Assembly: GCA_963769745.1 (NCBI GenBank)
Contig: CAVYNB010000002.1
Coordinates: forward strand, 124,001-188,000
Reading direction: 5' to 3'
Length of the DNA stretch: 64,000 bases
Origin: JALORV01 sp963769745
Lineage (GTDB): Bacteria > Pseudomonadota > Gammaproteobacteria > Burkholderiales > Burkholderiaceae_F
Part shown: in pieces, positions 1 through 8,594 of the stretch
Position numbering within the stretch: the stretch's first letter is position 1
How the letters are laid out: each line of letters starts with the position of its first letter
Notes under the pieces: generated by a model
What the model was told of the DNA's origin: nothing
Seen by the model: only the letters and a program-made list of their open reading frames with translations
Databases searched by the model: none
Translations under genes and position numbers: made by a program

Positions 1-104
1 AGCAACGCGGTCGCGGCCGCCAGCACGGCGCGCAGCGTGAGGTACGAGAAGACGTTGAAGGCCCGGATGTCGCGCGCCAGCCATTCGAACAATTCAAGCA
101 GCAT
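1..104 (-). CDS. mraY: MraY, phospho-MurNAc-pentapeptide transferase (N-terminal fragment)
   Basis: Only the first 34 or so codons are in the window; the gene runs off the left edge. The readable N-terminus (MLLELFEWLARDIRAFNVF, then YLTLRA) matches the start of MraY, the integral membrane enzyme that moves phospho-MurNAc-pentapeptide onto undecaprenyl phosphate to make lipid I. Its ATG shares one base with the murF stop codon. This is the standard dcw order, so it should be co-transcribed with the genes upstream. Identification rests on the short N-terminus plus context. Confidence 0.9.
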   Translation of the reverse strand, partial: MLLELFEWLARDIRAFNVFSYLTLRAVLAAATAL

Positions 105-1498
105 CAGTGCGCTCCCGCTGCAGCGCCGTGTGCCGACGGTCCCACCAGCGCCTGCACGACGCGCTCCATCCGCATGAAGCGGGACCCTTTGACGAGCACG
201 GTCGAGCCTGCCGTCGCCTTTGCAGGTAACGCGGCCATCAATGCGTCGACAGTTTCAAAATGCGTCCCACCGTCGCCGAACGCGGCCACCGCTTCGCGTG
301 TCTGAGTTCCCAGCGCATAGAGCACATCGACGGCGTGCTCGCGGGCATAGGCTCCGACCTCGCGGTGAAACTCGGGCCCCCGGTCGCCGACTTCCCCCAT
401 GTCGCCCAGCACCAGCACGCGCGGAGAGGCGCAACCGGCGAGCAGGTCGATGGCCGCCCGCACCGAGTCCGGGTTGGCGTTGTAGCTGTCGTCGATCAGG
501 CATGCACCCGAGGACGTGCGCAGGCGCGCCCCGCGTCCGCTCACCGGCCGAAACGCGGCCAGGCCGGCGCTGATATCGCGCGGCGCTATGCCAGCTGCCA
601 TCGCACACGCCGCCGCCGCGAGCGCGTTGCGCACGTTGTGCACGCCGCTCACGGCGAGCCTTACCTCGATCAGACCGGCGGGTGTCGCCATCGAAATGCG
701 CGCACCTTCCACGTCGAGTTCGTAGGTGGCCGTGACAACCGCATAGGCCTCGAGAGCGAAATCGACGACGCGTCGCGTTCCCGCCAACGTGCGCCAGATC
801 GGTGCGCAGGAATCATCGCCCGGGAACACCGCCACTCCCATGTCGGACAGTGGCAGCGCCGTCAGCACTTCGCCGTTTTCGTGGGCCGTGGCCTCGACGG
901 ATTGCATGAATTCCTGATGTTCGCGCTGCGCGTTGTTGACCAGCGCAATCGTCGGCCGGACCAGTTCGGCGAGATAAGCGATTTCGCCCGGGTGATTCAT
1001 CCCCAGCTCGAACACGGCCGCCTTGTGCTGCTTGCCGAGCTGCCACAACATCAGTGGCACGCCGATGTCGTTGTTCAGGTTGCCGAGCGTGGCGAGACGA
1101 TTTCGCTCGCCATGAGTCTGTGCAAGGATCGCCGCAATCATCTGGGTGACGGTGGTCTTGCCGTTGCTCCCCGTCACGGCAATCACGGGCAGCGTGAAGC
1201 GCGCCCGCCACTGCGCCGCGCCCAGCCCGAGCGCGCGCTTGCTGTCGGCAACAATGATCTGCGGCACGGTGGTTTCGACGGCGCGCTCCACCAGCAGCGC
1301 GGCGGCACCGCGATCGGCCGCCACTCGCGCATAGTCGTGCCCATCGAAGCGTTCGCCGCGCAATGCCACGAACAGGGCTCCTTGTGCCAGCGTGCGCGTG
1401 TCAGTCGATACGCTCGCAAAGCCGATGCGCCCATCGCCACGCACGTCCTGCGCCGCCACCGTTCGCGCCAGCTCCGACACCGTCATCAGTGCGCTCAT
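104..1498 (-). CDS. murF: MurF, UDP-MurNAc-tripeptide:D-Ala-D-Ala ligase
   Basis: A cytoplasmic Mur ligase of 464 residues that adds D-Ala-D-Ala to UDP-MurNAc-tripeptide using ATP. The ATP-binding P-loop is visible as VTGSNGKTTV near residue 110. The central ligase domain carries the ELGMNHPGEI segment, and the C-terminal domain has the typical DDSYNANPDS and VLGDMGE motifs. Length is normal for MurF. The start overlaps the murE stop by four bases (ATGA), so translation is probably coupled. The frame is intact and the assignment is secure. Confidence 0.96.
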   Translation of the reverse strand: MSALMTVSELARTVAAQDVRGDGRIGFASVSTDTRTLAQGALFVALRGERFDGHDYARVAADRGAAALLVERAVETTVPQIIVADSKRALGLGAAQWRARFTLPVIAVTGSNGKTTVTQMIAAILAQTHGERNRLATLGNLNNDIGVPLMLWQLGKQHKAAVFELGMNHPGEIAYLAELVRPTIALVNNAQREHQEFMQSVEATAHENGEVLTALPLSDMGVAVFPGDDSCAPIWRTLAGTRRVVDFALEAYAVVTATYELDVEGARISMATPAGLIEVRLAVSGVHNVRNALAAAACAMAAGIAPRDISAGLAAFRPVSGRGARLRTSSGACLIDDSYNANPDSVRAAIDLLAGCASPRVLVLGDMGEVGDRGPEFHREVGAYAREHAVDVLYALGTQTREAVAAFGDGGTHFETVDALMAALPAKATAGSTVLVKGSRFMRMERVVQALVGPSAHGAAAGAH

Positions 1499-3030
1499 CG
1501 AGCGATTCCCGCGCGCAACGCCAGGCCGCGGCGCGCCTGCGCCACGTCGGAGAACGGACGCTTCTCGGTGCCGATGATCTGGTAGTCCTCGTGCCCCTTC
1601 CCGGCGATCAGCACGACGTCGGCCGGATCCGCCGCGATGATGGCGCGCTCGATCGCGCGCGCACGATCGACTTCGGTCAGCAGATGGCGGGCCAATCGCG
1701 CGCCGGCGGCAACCTGATCCACGATGTGTTGTGGATCCTCGGTCCGCGGGTTGTCGCTGGTGATGACGATGGCGTCCGCCGCGACGGCCGCCGCGCCCAT
1801 CGGCGCTCGCTTGCCCGGATCGCGATCACCGCCGGCCCCGAACACAACCCAGAGCCGACCACGGCGGGCCTTTACCAGAGGTCGCAGCGCGTCGAGCGCC
1901 TGTGCCAGCGCATCCGGCGTGTGCGCGTAGTCGACTACGACCAGCGGCTGCGCGTTCGCATCGACACGCTGCATGCGCCCCGGTGGCGACACCATCGTCG
2001 GCAGCGCCTCGGCCGCAACGTCGCTGCGGATGCCACATGCAAGCGACACACCGACGACACCGAGCAGATTGGCCACATTGAAGTTCCCGACCAGGCGAAC
2101 CTCGACCGGATGCGCCTGGTCGCCGACACACAGCTCGAACGCCAGACCTTCCTCCGTCGCTCGGATCTGCCGGGCCAGCAGGTGTGGCGCGAGCGGCCTG
2201 GGGGTCGTGTCTGCCTGCGCGCTGTAGCCGATGACATCCACGCCGCGCTCGGCTGCACGCTCAGCGATGCGGCAACCGGCCGGATCGTCGAGATTGATCA
2301 CCGCGTGGCGCAGTCCGGGCCACTCGAACAGCATGGCCTTGGCGGCTTCGTAGCGCTCCATCGTTCCATGGACGTCGAGGTGGTCGCGCGTCAGGTTGGT
2401 GAAGAGCGCCACGTCGAAGTGCATGCCGTCCACGCGATGCTGCTCGAGTCCGATCGACGACACTTCCATCGCCAGGGCCTGTGCGCCGGCATCGAGCAGG
2501 TGCCGAAGTTCACGCTGCAGCGACACCGGGTCGGGGGTGGTCAGTTCACTGGCATGCAGAGCCCCCGGAAAGCCGATACCGACCGTGCCGACGACGGCAC
2601 ATCGACGTCCTTCATGCGTCAGCAGTTGCGCGATCCACTGGCTGCACGAGGTCTTGCCGTTCGTTCCGGTCACACCGACCGACAGCAGCTGCTCACTGGG
2701 CCGCTCGTAGTACGCCGCCGCCAATGCGCCGAGGTTGTCGCGCAGGCCCTTTACCGGCTGCACCGGGATCGCCTGGGCAACACCATCCCAGCCGTCGGCG
2801 TCGACCAGGGCCGCCGCCGCACCGCGACCAATGGCATCCGCGAGGAACTGTCGACCGTCGCTCTTGCCTCCGGGCACACCGAGGAAGATGTCGCCGGCGC
2901 GCACACCTCGACTGTCGAGGCGCAGGTCGCGCCCACGCTGGCCCGGGACCGGCGGCAGTTGGCGCAGGAAGGTCAGTGCATCGCGCACGCAGGGTGTCAT
3001 GGCCGTGGATGCGGTAGCGGCCATCGTCAT
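1495..3030 (-). CDS. murE: MurE, UDP-MurNAc-L-Ala-D-Glu:meso-diaminopimelate ligase
   Basis: A 511-residue Mur ligase that adds the third residue of the peptidoglycan stem peptide. The P-loop GVTGTNGKTSCSQW lies near residue 120. The C-terminal third holds ITSDNPRTEDP; DNPR is the motif that selects meso-diaminopimelate over lysine, as expected for a Gram-negative. The motif VVVDYAHTPDAL is also typical. It overlaps ftsI by four bases upstream and murF by four bases downstream, so it is a core member of the dcw operon. The frame is intact. Confidence 0.96.
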   Translation of the reverse strand: MTMAATASTAMTPCVRDALTFLRQLPPVPGQRGRDLRLDSRGVRAGDIFLGVPGGKSDGRQFLADAIGRGAAAALVDADGWDGVAQAIPVQPVKGLRDNLGALAAAYYERPSEQLLSVGVTGTNGKTSCSQWIAQLLTHEGRRCAVVGTVGIGFPGALHASELTTPDPVSLQRELRHLLDAGAQALAMEVSSIGLEQHRVDGMHFDVALFTNLTRDHLDVHGTMERYEAAKAMLFEWPGLRHAVINLDDPAGCRIAERAAERGVDVIGYSAQADTTPRPLAPHLLARQIRATEEGLAFELCVGDQAHPVEVRLVGNFNVANLLGVVGVSLACGIRSDVAAEALPTMVSPPGRMQRVDANAQPLVVVDYAHTPDALAQALDALRPLVKARRGRLWVVFGAGGDRDPGKRAPMGAAAVAADAIVITSDNPRTEDPQHIVDQVAAGARLARHLLTEVDRARAIERAIIAADPADVVLIAGKGHEDYQIIGTEKRPFSDVAQARRGLALRAGIAR

Positions 3031-4820
3031 CGCGCCTGCCTCAGCGCAAGCAACTGCTTCGGTGCCTCGAGCGGACCGTCGGGGGCCACCTGCAGCGTGC
3101 GCAGCGAAGCCCCGGCGATCTGCGCGAATACCGGCGCCGCCACCTGGCCGCCGTAGTACGCGCCACCGTTCGGTTCATCGATCATCACCGCGATCACGAC
3201 GCGCGGATCCGAGACCGGAGCGAAGCCGGCGAAGGACGCGACATACTCCTTCACGTACTGGCCGTTTTTCAGCTTCTGCGCGGTGCCGGTCTTGCCCGCC
3301 ACGCGGTAGCCAGCAATGCGCGCTGCCGGCGCCGTTCCGTCATCGGCGACCGCCATCTCGAGCATCTTGCGCATCGAACGTGCCGTCTCCACCGACAGCA
3401 CGCGCACCGCAGCGGGCGGTGCCTCGACTTTGGTCAGCGTCAGCGGAACCAGCTCACCGTCGCGCGCCAGCGCCGCGTAGGCGCGTGCCAGTTGCACCAG
3501 GGTCACGGACACGCCGTGTCCATACGAAATCGTTGCCTGCTCGATCGGTCGCCAGGTCTTTGCCGGGCGCAGCCGTCCGGCCACCGCGCCCGGAAAGCCC
3601 ATGCGGGGCGCCTGCCCGAAGCCGAGCGCCGTGTAGCTGTCCCACAAGGACTGCGCGGGCAGGTCGAGCGCGATCTTCGCGGTGCCGACGTTGCTCGACT
3701 TCGCCACGACTTCCTCGACCGTCAGCAGGCCGTGCACGTGCGCGTCGCCGATCGTGCGATCGCCGATCGTCATGCGTCCTGGCGCGGTCTGGATGCGCGT
3801 ATCGGGGCGGACCTTGCCGAGTTCGAGCGCGGTCGCCACCGCGAACGGCTTCATCGTCGAACCCGGCTCGAAGGTATCGGTGATCACGCGGTTGCGGATC
3901 GCATCGGGCGCGAGGCGGCCACGCACATTCGGGTCGTAGCTCGGCCAGTTCGCGAGCGCGAGTACTTCACCGCTGGCGACGTCGAGAACGATCACGGCAC
4001 CGGCCTTGGCCTGGTGCTTGTCGATCGCACCCTTGAGCGCCGAGAAGGCGATGTACTGGACCCGGCTGTCGATGGACAGTGCGAGGTCACGGCCGTCGAC
4101 CGGCTCGCGCAGCCAGTCGTCCTCGACCACCCGGCCAAGGCGATCCTTGATCACACGGCGACTGCCCGCGCGCCCGGCCAGCGTGGACTCGTGCGCCAGT
4201 TCGATCCCTTCCTGACCACGATCCTCGACATTCGTGAAGCCGACGAGGTGCGCGCTGGTCGGACCCTCGGGATAGTGCCGCTTGAATTCGCGGCTCGAGT
4301 GGACGCCGGGAATCTTCAGCGCCGCAATTTTGTCCGCCACGTCGACATCGACCTGCCGCCGCAGATACACGAAGCTGCGATCCTCATTCGCCAGGCGTCG
4401 CTTCACTTCGGCGGGGTTCATGCCCAGCAGCCGCGCGAGGTCGGCGACCTGTGCCGGGGTCGCCACGACGTCGTCGGGAATCGCCCAGACCGCCCGCGCC
4501 GGCACCGACGATGCCAGCACGATTCCGTTGCGGTCGGTCACCCGGCCGCGCGTTGCGGGAATCTCGAGCGTGCGCGCATAACGCGCCTCGCCCTGGCGCT
4601 GCAGGAAGTCGGTCGTCACGCCCCCCATCAGGTAGAACGCCCGGCCGCCGAGGGCGACGAAGCCGACGAAGAGCATGAACAGCAACAGCTTCGAGCGCCA
4701 GGCGGGCAGCGCCACGGTCAGCAGCGGATTCGAATTGAATGCCACGCGCTCGCGGCGCGAGGGGCCGGACTCGGACCGCCGCGCCGGACGTGCGGTGGAG
4801 CTGCGCGAGTTGCCCTTCAC
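3027..4820 (-). CDS. ftsI: FtsI (PBP3), septal peptidoglycan transpeptidase
   Basis: Class B penicillin-binding protein of 597 residues that cross-links septal peptidoglycan with FtsW. A single membrane anchor (about residues 30-55, LLLFMLFVGFVALGGRAFYL) follows a basic cytoplasmic tail. The transpeptidase motifs are STMKPF (catalytic Ser), SSN (in VVAKSSNVG) and KTGTAQ. The open frame extends further upstream, but I chose the GTG at 4820. That start overlaps the ftsL stop by four bases and yields a normal FtsI length, whereas the longer form would read through ftsL in the wrong frame. Confidence 0.95.
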   Translation of the reverse strand: MKGNSRSSTARPARRSESGPSRRERVAFNSNPLLTVALPAWRSKLLLFMLFVGFVALGGRAFYLMGGVTTDFLQRQGEARYARTLEIPATRGRVTDRNGIVLASSVPARAVWAIPDDVVATPAQVADLARLLGMNPAEVKRRLANEDRSFVYLRRQVDVDVADKIAALKIPGVHSSREFKRHYPEGPTSAHLVGFTNVEDRGQEGIELAHESTLAGRAGSRRVIKDRLGRVVEDDWLREPVDGRDLALSIDSRVQYIAFSALKGAIDKHQAKAGAVIVLDVASGEVLALANWPSYDPNVRGRLAPDAIRNRVITDTFEPGSTMKPFAVATALELGKVRPDTRIQTAPGRMTIGDRTIGDAHVHGLLTVEEVVAKSSNVGTAKIALDLPAQSLWDSYTALGFGQAPRMGFPGAVAGRLRPAKTWRPIEQATISYGHGVSVTLVQLARAYAALARDGELVPLTLTKVEAPPAAVRVLSVETARSMRKMLEMAVADDGTAPAARIAGYRVAGKTGTAQKLKNGQYVKEYVASFAGFAPVSDPRVVIAVMIDEPNGGAYYGGQVAAPVFAQIAGASLRTLQVAPDGPLEAPKQLLALRQAR

Positions 4821-5125
4821 TTGCGCGCCCCCGGTGCCACCGGCGTCGTGGCGCTCGCCTGCGGCAGGTTGAGGAACACGGTGCGGCTTGCCTCGGCGGC
4901 CTTGAATCCCAGCCGCTGCGCCGCGCGCTCGATCGCGGCCGGCTGCGCGAGTCGCGCCAGTTCGATCGTCAGGCGCTCGTAATCGACATCGAGCTGCTTG
5001 GCATCCTGCTGCGCTCGCTCCAGATCGATGAAGAGCGACCGCGTACGGTGCTGCGCGGTCACCAGTCCGAGCGACGATGCGAACAGCAGCACCACCGCGA
5101 AGAACACCAGTACGTGGCGGATCAT
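4817..5125 (-). CDS. ftsL: FtsL, divisome bitopic membrane protein
   Basis: A 102-residue protein between rsmH and ftsI, exactly where ftsL sits in dcw clusters. It has one N-terminal membrane segment (about residues 3-22, HVLVFFAVVLLFASSLGLV) followed by a predicted coiled coil rich in Leu, Glu and Arg (LERAQQDAKQLDVDYERL). FtsL works with FtsB and FtsQ to activate FtsWI at the septum. It overlaps both neighbours by four bases. FtsL sequences diverge quickly, so the call leans on topology and position as much as on sequence. Confidence 0.9.
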   Translation of the reverse strand: MIRHVLVFFAVVLLFASSLGLVTAQHRTRSLFIDLERAQQDAKQLDVDYERLTIELARLAQPAAIERAAQRLGFKAAEASRTVFLNLPQASATTPVAPGARK

Positions 5126-6108
5126 CGGGCCGCTCCGGGCCAGGCGGCGGCCGTCCGTTCGGCGACACGCATCACGGCCGAACGCGCGCGTGGATTGGCG
5201 GCGACCTCGGCCTCATCGGCTCGCACCCGTGCGATGGCGGCGAGCCGTGGTGCAGGCAGCTCGGCTGCGCGCAGCGGCAGCGCACGCGTACCCGGTGCGG
5301 CGCGGTCGGGATGGGCGTGCGCATCGATGAAGCGCTTCACGATGCGATCTTCGAGCGAATGAAAGCTGATGACGACGAGCCGTCCGCCGGTCGCGAGTAC
5401 CTGCACCGATTGTTCAAGGGCTAGCGCCAATTCCTCAAGCTCTTGATTGATGTGAATCCGTACAGCCTGAAATGTCCGCGTGGCCGGATGCTGTGCCCCG
5501 TCCGTGCGGCTCTTGCGGGGGATCGCGCCTGCCACGAGCGCGGCAAGGTCGCCGGTGGTTGATACCGGCCGCCCAGCCTCGCGGCGAGCCACAATCGCCT
5601 TTGCAATCGATGCAGCAAACCGTTCTTCCCCATAGCTGCGGATCACTCCTGTGAGTTCATCGATCGATGCCCGCGCGAGCCACTGCGCTGCCGTCTCGCC
5701 GCGCGTTGTGTCCATACGCATGTCGAGTGGCCCGTCGGAGCGCCATGAGAAGCCTCGTTCCGCTGTGTCGATCTGTGGCGACGACACGCCGATATCGAGC
5801 AGCACGCCCTGGACACTCGCGATACCCAGTGACGCCAGTGTCTCGCCCAGACGTGAAAAGGCGGTGTGTTCGATGTGAAGGCGCGGATCGCGGATGTCGG
5901 CAGCCGCAGCCACCGCCACCGGGTCGCGATCGAACGCGATCAGACGCCCTGTCGGAGCCAGGCGCTCCAGGATCAGGCGGGCATGCCCGCCCCGTCCGAA
6001 TGTCGCGTCGACATACGTGGCGCGCGGATCGGTCACCAGCAGCGCGACCGCCGGCACGGCCAGAACGGCCTCGTGCCCGCGGGCATCCGTTAATGGGGCC
6101 GGTGTCAT
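5122..6108 (-). CDS. rsmH: RsmH (MraW), 16S rRNA C1402 N4-methyltransferase
   Basis: A 328-residue SAM-dependent methyltransferase that methylates N4 of C1402 in 16S rRNA. The SAM-binding region YVDATFGRGGHARLIL near residue 32 and DIGVSSPQID near residue 105 are family signatures, as are GFSWRSDGPLDMRMD and the C-terminal VISFHSLEDRIVKRF. The start lies six bases after the mraZ stop and the end overlaps ftsL by four bases. Length and frame are normal. Confidence 0.96.
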   Translation of the reverse strand: MTPAPLTDARGHEAVLAVPAVALLVTDPRATYVDATFGRGGHARLILERLAPTGRLIAFDRDPVAVAAAADIRDPRLHIEHTAFSRLGETLASLGIASVQGVLLDIGVSSPQIDTAERGFSWRSDGPLDMRMDTTRGETAAQWLARASIDELTGVIRSYGEERFAASIAKAIVARREAGRPVSTTGDLAALVAGAIPRKSRTDGAQHPATRTFQAVRIHINQELEELALALEQSVQVLATGGRLVVISFHSLEDRIVKRFIDAHAHPDRAAPGTRALPLRAAELPAPRLAAIARVRADEAEVAANPRARSAVMRVAERTAAAWPGAAR

Positions 6109-6114
6109 TCACCG

Positions 6115-6543
6115 TCAGAACGTGAAATCCGCGGCGGAGTCGGGAAGGCCATTGGCCAGCGACTGGCGTTCGTGCTCGCCGAGCCGCGCTACGTCCCACA
6201 GCTCGAAGTGCGCGCCCATGCCGAGCAGCATCACCTCGCGCTCGAGCCCGGCGGCGCTGCGCAGTTCTGCTGTGACGAGAATGCGGCCGGCGCTGTCGAG
6301 TTCGATGTCGACCGCGCTGCCAAGCAGCAGTCGCTGCAGCGCCCGCGCGGCATAAGGAAGCTGGGCGATCTGCTGGCGGCGAACTTCCCAGGTGGGTCGC
6401 GGATAGACCAGCACACACCCATCCGGGTGGCGGGTCAGCGTCACGCGTCCTTCGCAGCTCGCGGATAGCGCGTCACGGTGACGCGCAGGCATCGACAGAC
6501 GACCCTTGCCGTCAAGTGTCAGGTGAGAGGCGCCTTGGAACAC
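6115..6543 (-). CDS. mraZ: MraZ, transcriptional repressor of the dcw operon
   Basis: A 142-residue protein with two SpoVT/AbrB-like (MraZ) folds. The first begins MFQGASHLTLDGKGRLSMPA, and the second contains DSAGRILVTAELR with the usual DxxGR turn. MraZ forms a ring and represses its own operon by binding spaced TGGGN repeats. Three such repeats at 10-bp spacing lie about 60 bases upstream (6601-6625). It is the first gene of the division cluster. Confidence 0.95.
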   Translation of the reverse strand: MFQGASHLTLDGKGRLSMPARHRDALSASCEGRVTLTRHPDGCVLVYPRPTWEVRRQQIAQLPYAARALQRLLLGSAVDIELDSAGRILVTAELRSAAGLEREVMLLGMGAHFELWDVARLGEHERQSLANGLPDSAADFTF

Positions 6544-6600
6544 GTCGATTCAACATGGGCCGCTTCTGGCTTCGTCAATCAACGAAGCAAGCACTAACTA

Positions 6601-6625
6601 GCCCACTGTCTCCCACTATTTCACA
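6601..6625 (-). promoter_or_regulatory. MraZ operator: three TGGGN-type repeats at 10-bp spacing
   Basis: Read on the minus strand, TGTGA, TGGGA and TGGGC occur at 6625-6621, 6615-6611 and 6605-6601, each separated by five bases. The known MraZ site is a run of TGGGN repeats five bases apart, just upstream of mraZ. Two repeats are perfect and the promoter-distal one has a single mismatch. The dcw promoter should lie next to or over these repeats. Confidence 0.8.
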
Positions 6626-6868
6626 CGGGGCGCCACTGTATCGCACCGGTTTCCAGCAGGTCAAGTGAAATGCAGGGATTTTTTCAATGACAACAAGGAC
6701 TTAGCGCCCGTTTCTAACGCGGATTCACGATGAAATACTACGCCAATTGAAAGGCTTAGCGCTGTATCTGCAAGTGAAATCTCAGGAAAGACCGCACAGA
6801 GGACCTCCCTCTCGACGCGGCTAAGGCATCAGCAGCCGAGCGCACCGCTTTGATGGGCCGAGCTGACC

Positions 6869-6927
6869 GCGTCCATGCGATTTCCGATAGTCGGAGGCTA
6901 TTGAGCCGACCGAGCATCCATGGACGC
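6869..6927. other. Three-way-junction-like inverted repeat, possible structured RNA
   Basis: A perfect 9-base outer stem (GCGTCCATG at 6869-6877 with CATGGACGC at 6919-6927) encloses two further hairpins. These are TCCGA-TAG-TCGGA at 6883-6895 and, directly after it, GGCT-ATTG-AGCC at 6896-6907. The arrangement could form a compact three-way junction. It lies downstream of rnpB and upstream of the dcw promoter. No known RNA family was recognised, and the strand is undecided because the structure is symmetric. Confidence 0.35.
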
Positions 6928-7000
6928 AGCCCTCAACGCGAATCAAGGGTGATAGAGAAAATCGATCGGACCCAATGGACGGGTCGACCAAAAGAAAAGT

Positions 7001-7310
7001 GCAAAGTCCGCCTGTAAGCCGGATTTTGTTCGGCGTCCTTGCGAACGCCGCGACGATCATTCATCTGGACCGGCGATCACTCGCCGGCTCGAGCCACCTA
7101 CCCGCGGCCTCTCCGAGCAGGATCGACGGCCGCCTATTTGGTGTTGCTCCGCGTAGAGATTGCCCGTTTCACCCGAACTGAATCGGCTCGTCTCTGTTGC
7201 TCTGATCCTCACCTCGCGGTGGGCAGGCGTTACCTGCTACGTCGCTCTGCGGAGTCCGGACTTTCCTCGATGCCGGCGTGCCGACACCGCGATCGCCCGG
7301 CGTACTTTGC
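7001..7310 (-). ncRNA. rnpB: RNase P RNA, class A
   Basis: The catalytic RNA that trims tRNA 5' leaders. On the minus strand the conserved 5' block GAGGAAAGTCCGGACTCC lies near 7270, followed by GGTAACGCC, GCAACAGAGA, CAAATAGG and GGGTAGG. The 3' block contains AGATGAATGATCG and ends with AATCCGGCTTACAG. The ends were set by helix P1: GCAAAGTACGCC at the 5' end pairs with GGCGGACTTTGC at the 3' end with one mismatch. The length of about 310 nt is shorter than the E. coli RNA but acceptable for class A. Confidence 0.93.
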
Positions 7311-7463
7311 AGTTCGCATTTTAGGCTGCGGCCGACGGATTCAACGGCTGTCGCGAGCAATCGCCCGGAACCGGAAGCACGGGGCTTTTCATGGCAGCGG
7401 CGGCCACCCCGGGCGCGTAGCGTCCTGCAATCCCCATCGCAATCCGCCACAATCCCGGCCACC

Positions 7464-8594
7464 GTGTCCACGTCCGACCCCGCTGCCCCACGCCTGATCG
7501 TTGTCGAAGATTCCGAACTCGACTACGAACTGCTGCTCGCGATGCTGATGCGCGAGGGCCTGCGTCCACGCGCGGTGCGCGTCGAAGACGAGGCCGGCAT
7601 GCGCGATGCGTTTGCGCAGGGCACGATCGACGCCGTCATCACCGATCACAACCTTCCGCGCTTCGATTCGTTTGCGTCGCTCAAGGTCGCCAAGGCCGTC
7701 GATCCCGACATTCCCGTCATCGTGCTGTCGGGAGAGATGTCCGAAGAACTGGCGGTGGCCTCGCTGCACGCAGGTGCCGACGACTTCGTCCTGAAGACGA
7801 GGATGTTCCGCGTCGCGGCGGCCCTGCAGCACAGCCTGCACGCTGCACGCACACGGCGCGAGGCGCGTGGCGCCGCGGCCGCGCTGGTGGAAAGCGAACG
7901 CAAGCTGCATGCGCTGACACAGCATCTGGAACGCGCGAAGGAAGACGAGCGCCGCGCCATTGCGCAGGAAATTCACGACGACGTGGGCGGCGCCCTGACG
8001 GCGCTGAAGTTCGAAGTGGTGCGACTGGCGCGCGAACTCGGCGCCGATCCCCAGCATCGCGGCCGCATGGAGGCAATCCAGCAGTTGCTCGAATCCGCGG
8101 TGGTGGCGACGCACCGCATCCAGCACGCGTTGCGGCCGGCCGTGCTCGACGCCGGCCTGGTCGCTGCGCTGGAGTGGCTGGCGCGCGGCTTCGGCGAGCG
8201 CACCGGCCTGCCGATCGATTTCCGCAGCAATCGCGACGAGTTCGACATCGCGCCGGACCGTGCAGCAGCGCTCTACCGTGTTGCGCAGGAAGCGCTGACG
8301 AATGTGCGCAAGCACGCTGGGGCGCGCGCCGTGCATGTGCAGCTCTTTGCCCTCGAGGATGAAGTCACGCTCGAGATCGCCGACGACGGTGCCGGTTTCG
8401 AGCCGGACAGTCTTGCGGTCACGCCGGGCTTCGGCGTGCGCGGTCTGCTCGAGCGCGCCCGTGGACTCGATGGCTGGGCCGAGGTGTCGTCATCGCCGGG
8501 CCGCGGCACGACCGTGATGTTCTCGATTCCGCCGCTGCCTGCCGCACGCCAGCGCGTTGCGGCTCCGGTCGAGGAGGGCCCCGATGCCGGTTAG
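7464..8594 (+). CDS. Receiver-HisKA_3 histidine kinase
   Basis: A 376-residue signalling protein whose N-terminus is a CheY-like receiver (about residues 8-125, phosphoacceptor Asp in VITDHNLPRFDSF). A coiled linker follows, then a HisKA_3 dimerisation domain (ERRAIAQEIHDDVGG) and a HATPase (EALTNVRKHA, ADDGAGF, GFGVRGLLERARGL). There is no separate input domain, so it probably takes phosphate or a signal from another kinase. I chose the GTG at 7464 because the frame extends upstream only into rnpB. It overlaps the next gene, a NarL-type regulator, by 11 bases, so the two form a pair. Confidence 0.85.
   Translation: MSTSDPAAPRLIVVEDSELDYELLLAMLMREGLRPRAVRVEDEAGMRDAFAQGTIDAVITDHNLPRFDSFASLKVAKAVDPDIPVIVLSGEMSEELAVASLHAGADDFVLKTRMFRVAAALQHSLHAARTRREARGAAAALVESERKLHALTQHLERAKEDERRAIAQEIHDDVGGALTALKFEVVRLARELGADPQHRGRMEAIQQLLESAVVATHRIQHALRPAVLDAGLVAALEWLARGFGERTGLPIDFRSNRDEFDIAPDRAAALYRVAQEALTNVRKHAGARAVHVQLFALEDEVTLEIADDGAGFEPDSLAVTPGFGVRGLLERARGLDGWAEVSSSPGRGTTVMFSIPPLPAARQRVAAPVEEGPDAG

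Larger units (their letters stand above)
6544..7000. other. Intergenic region between mraZ and rnpB
   Basis: No convincing gene here. It holds the MraZ operator (6601-6625), presumably the dcw promoter, and a branched inverted-repeat structure at 6869-6927. Just downstream of rnpB on the minus strand there is a weak hairpin (6966-6987, arms TCGACCC and GGGTCCGA) followed by a short T run, which could be the rnpB terminator. The short frames in this stretch have no recognisable protein features. Confidence 0.6.

Noticed and set aside
260..1585. Long plus-strand open frame of 441 codons
   Set aside because: It lies antisense to murF over its whole length, has skewed Arg/His composition and no family features; it is a shadow frame of GC-rich DNA.
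3027..5168. ftsI read from a start at 5168 (713 residues)
   Set aside because: The extra N-terminus runs through ftsL in the wrong frame; the GTG at 4820 gives the normal length and the four-base overlap.
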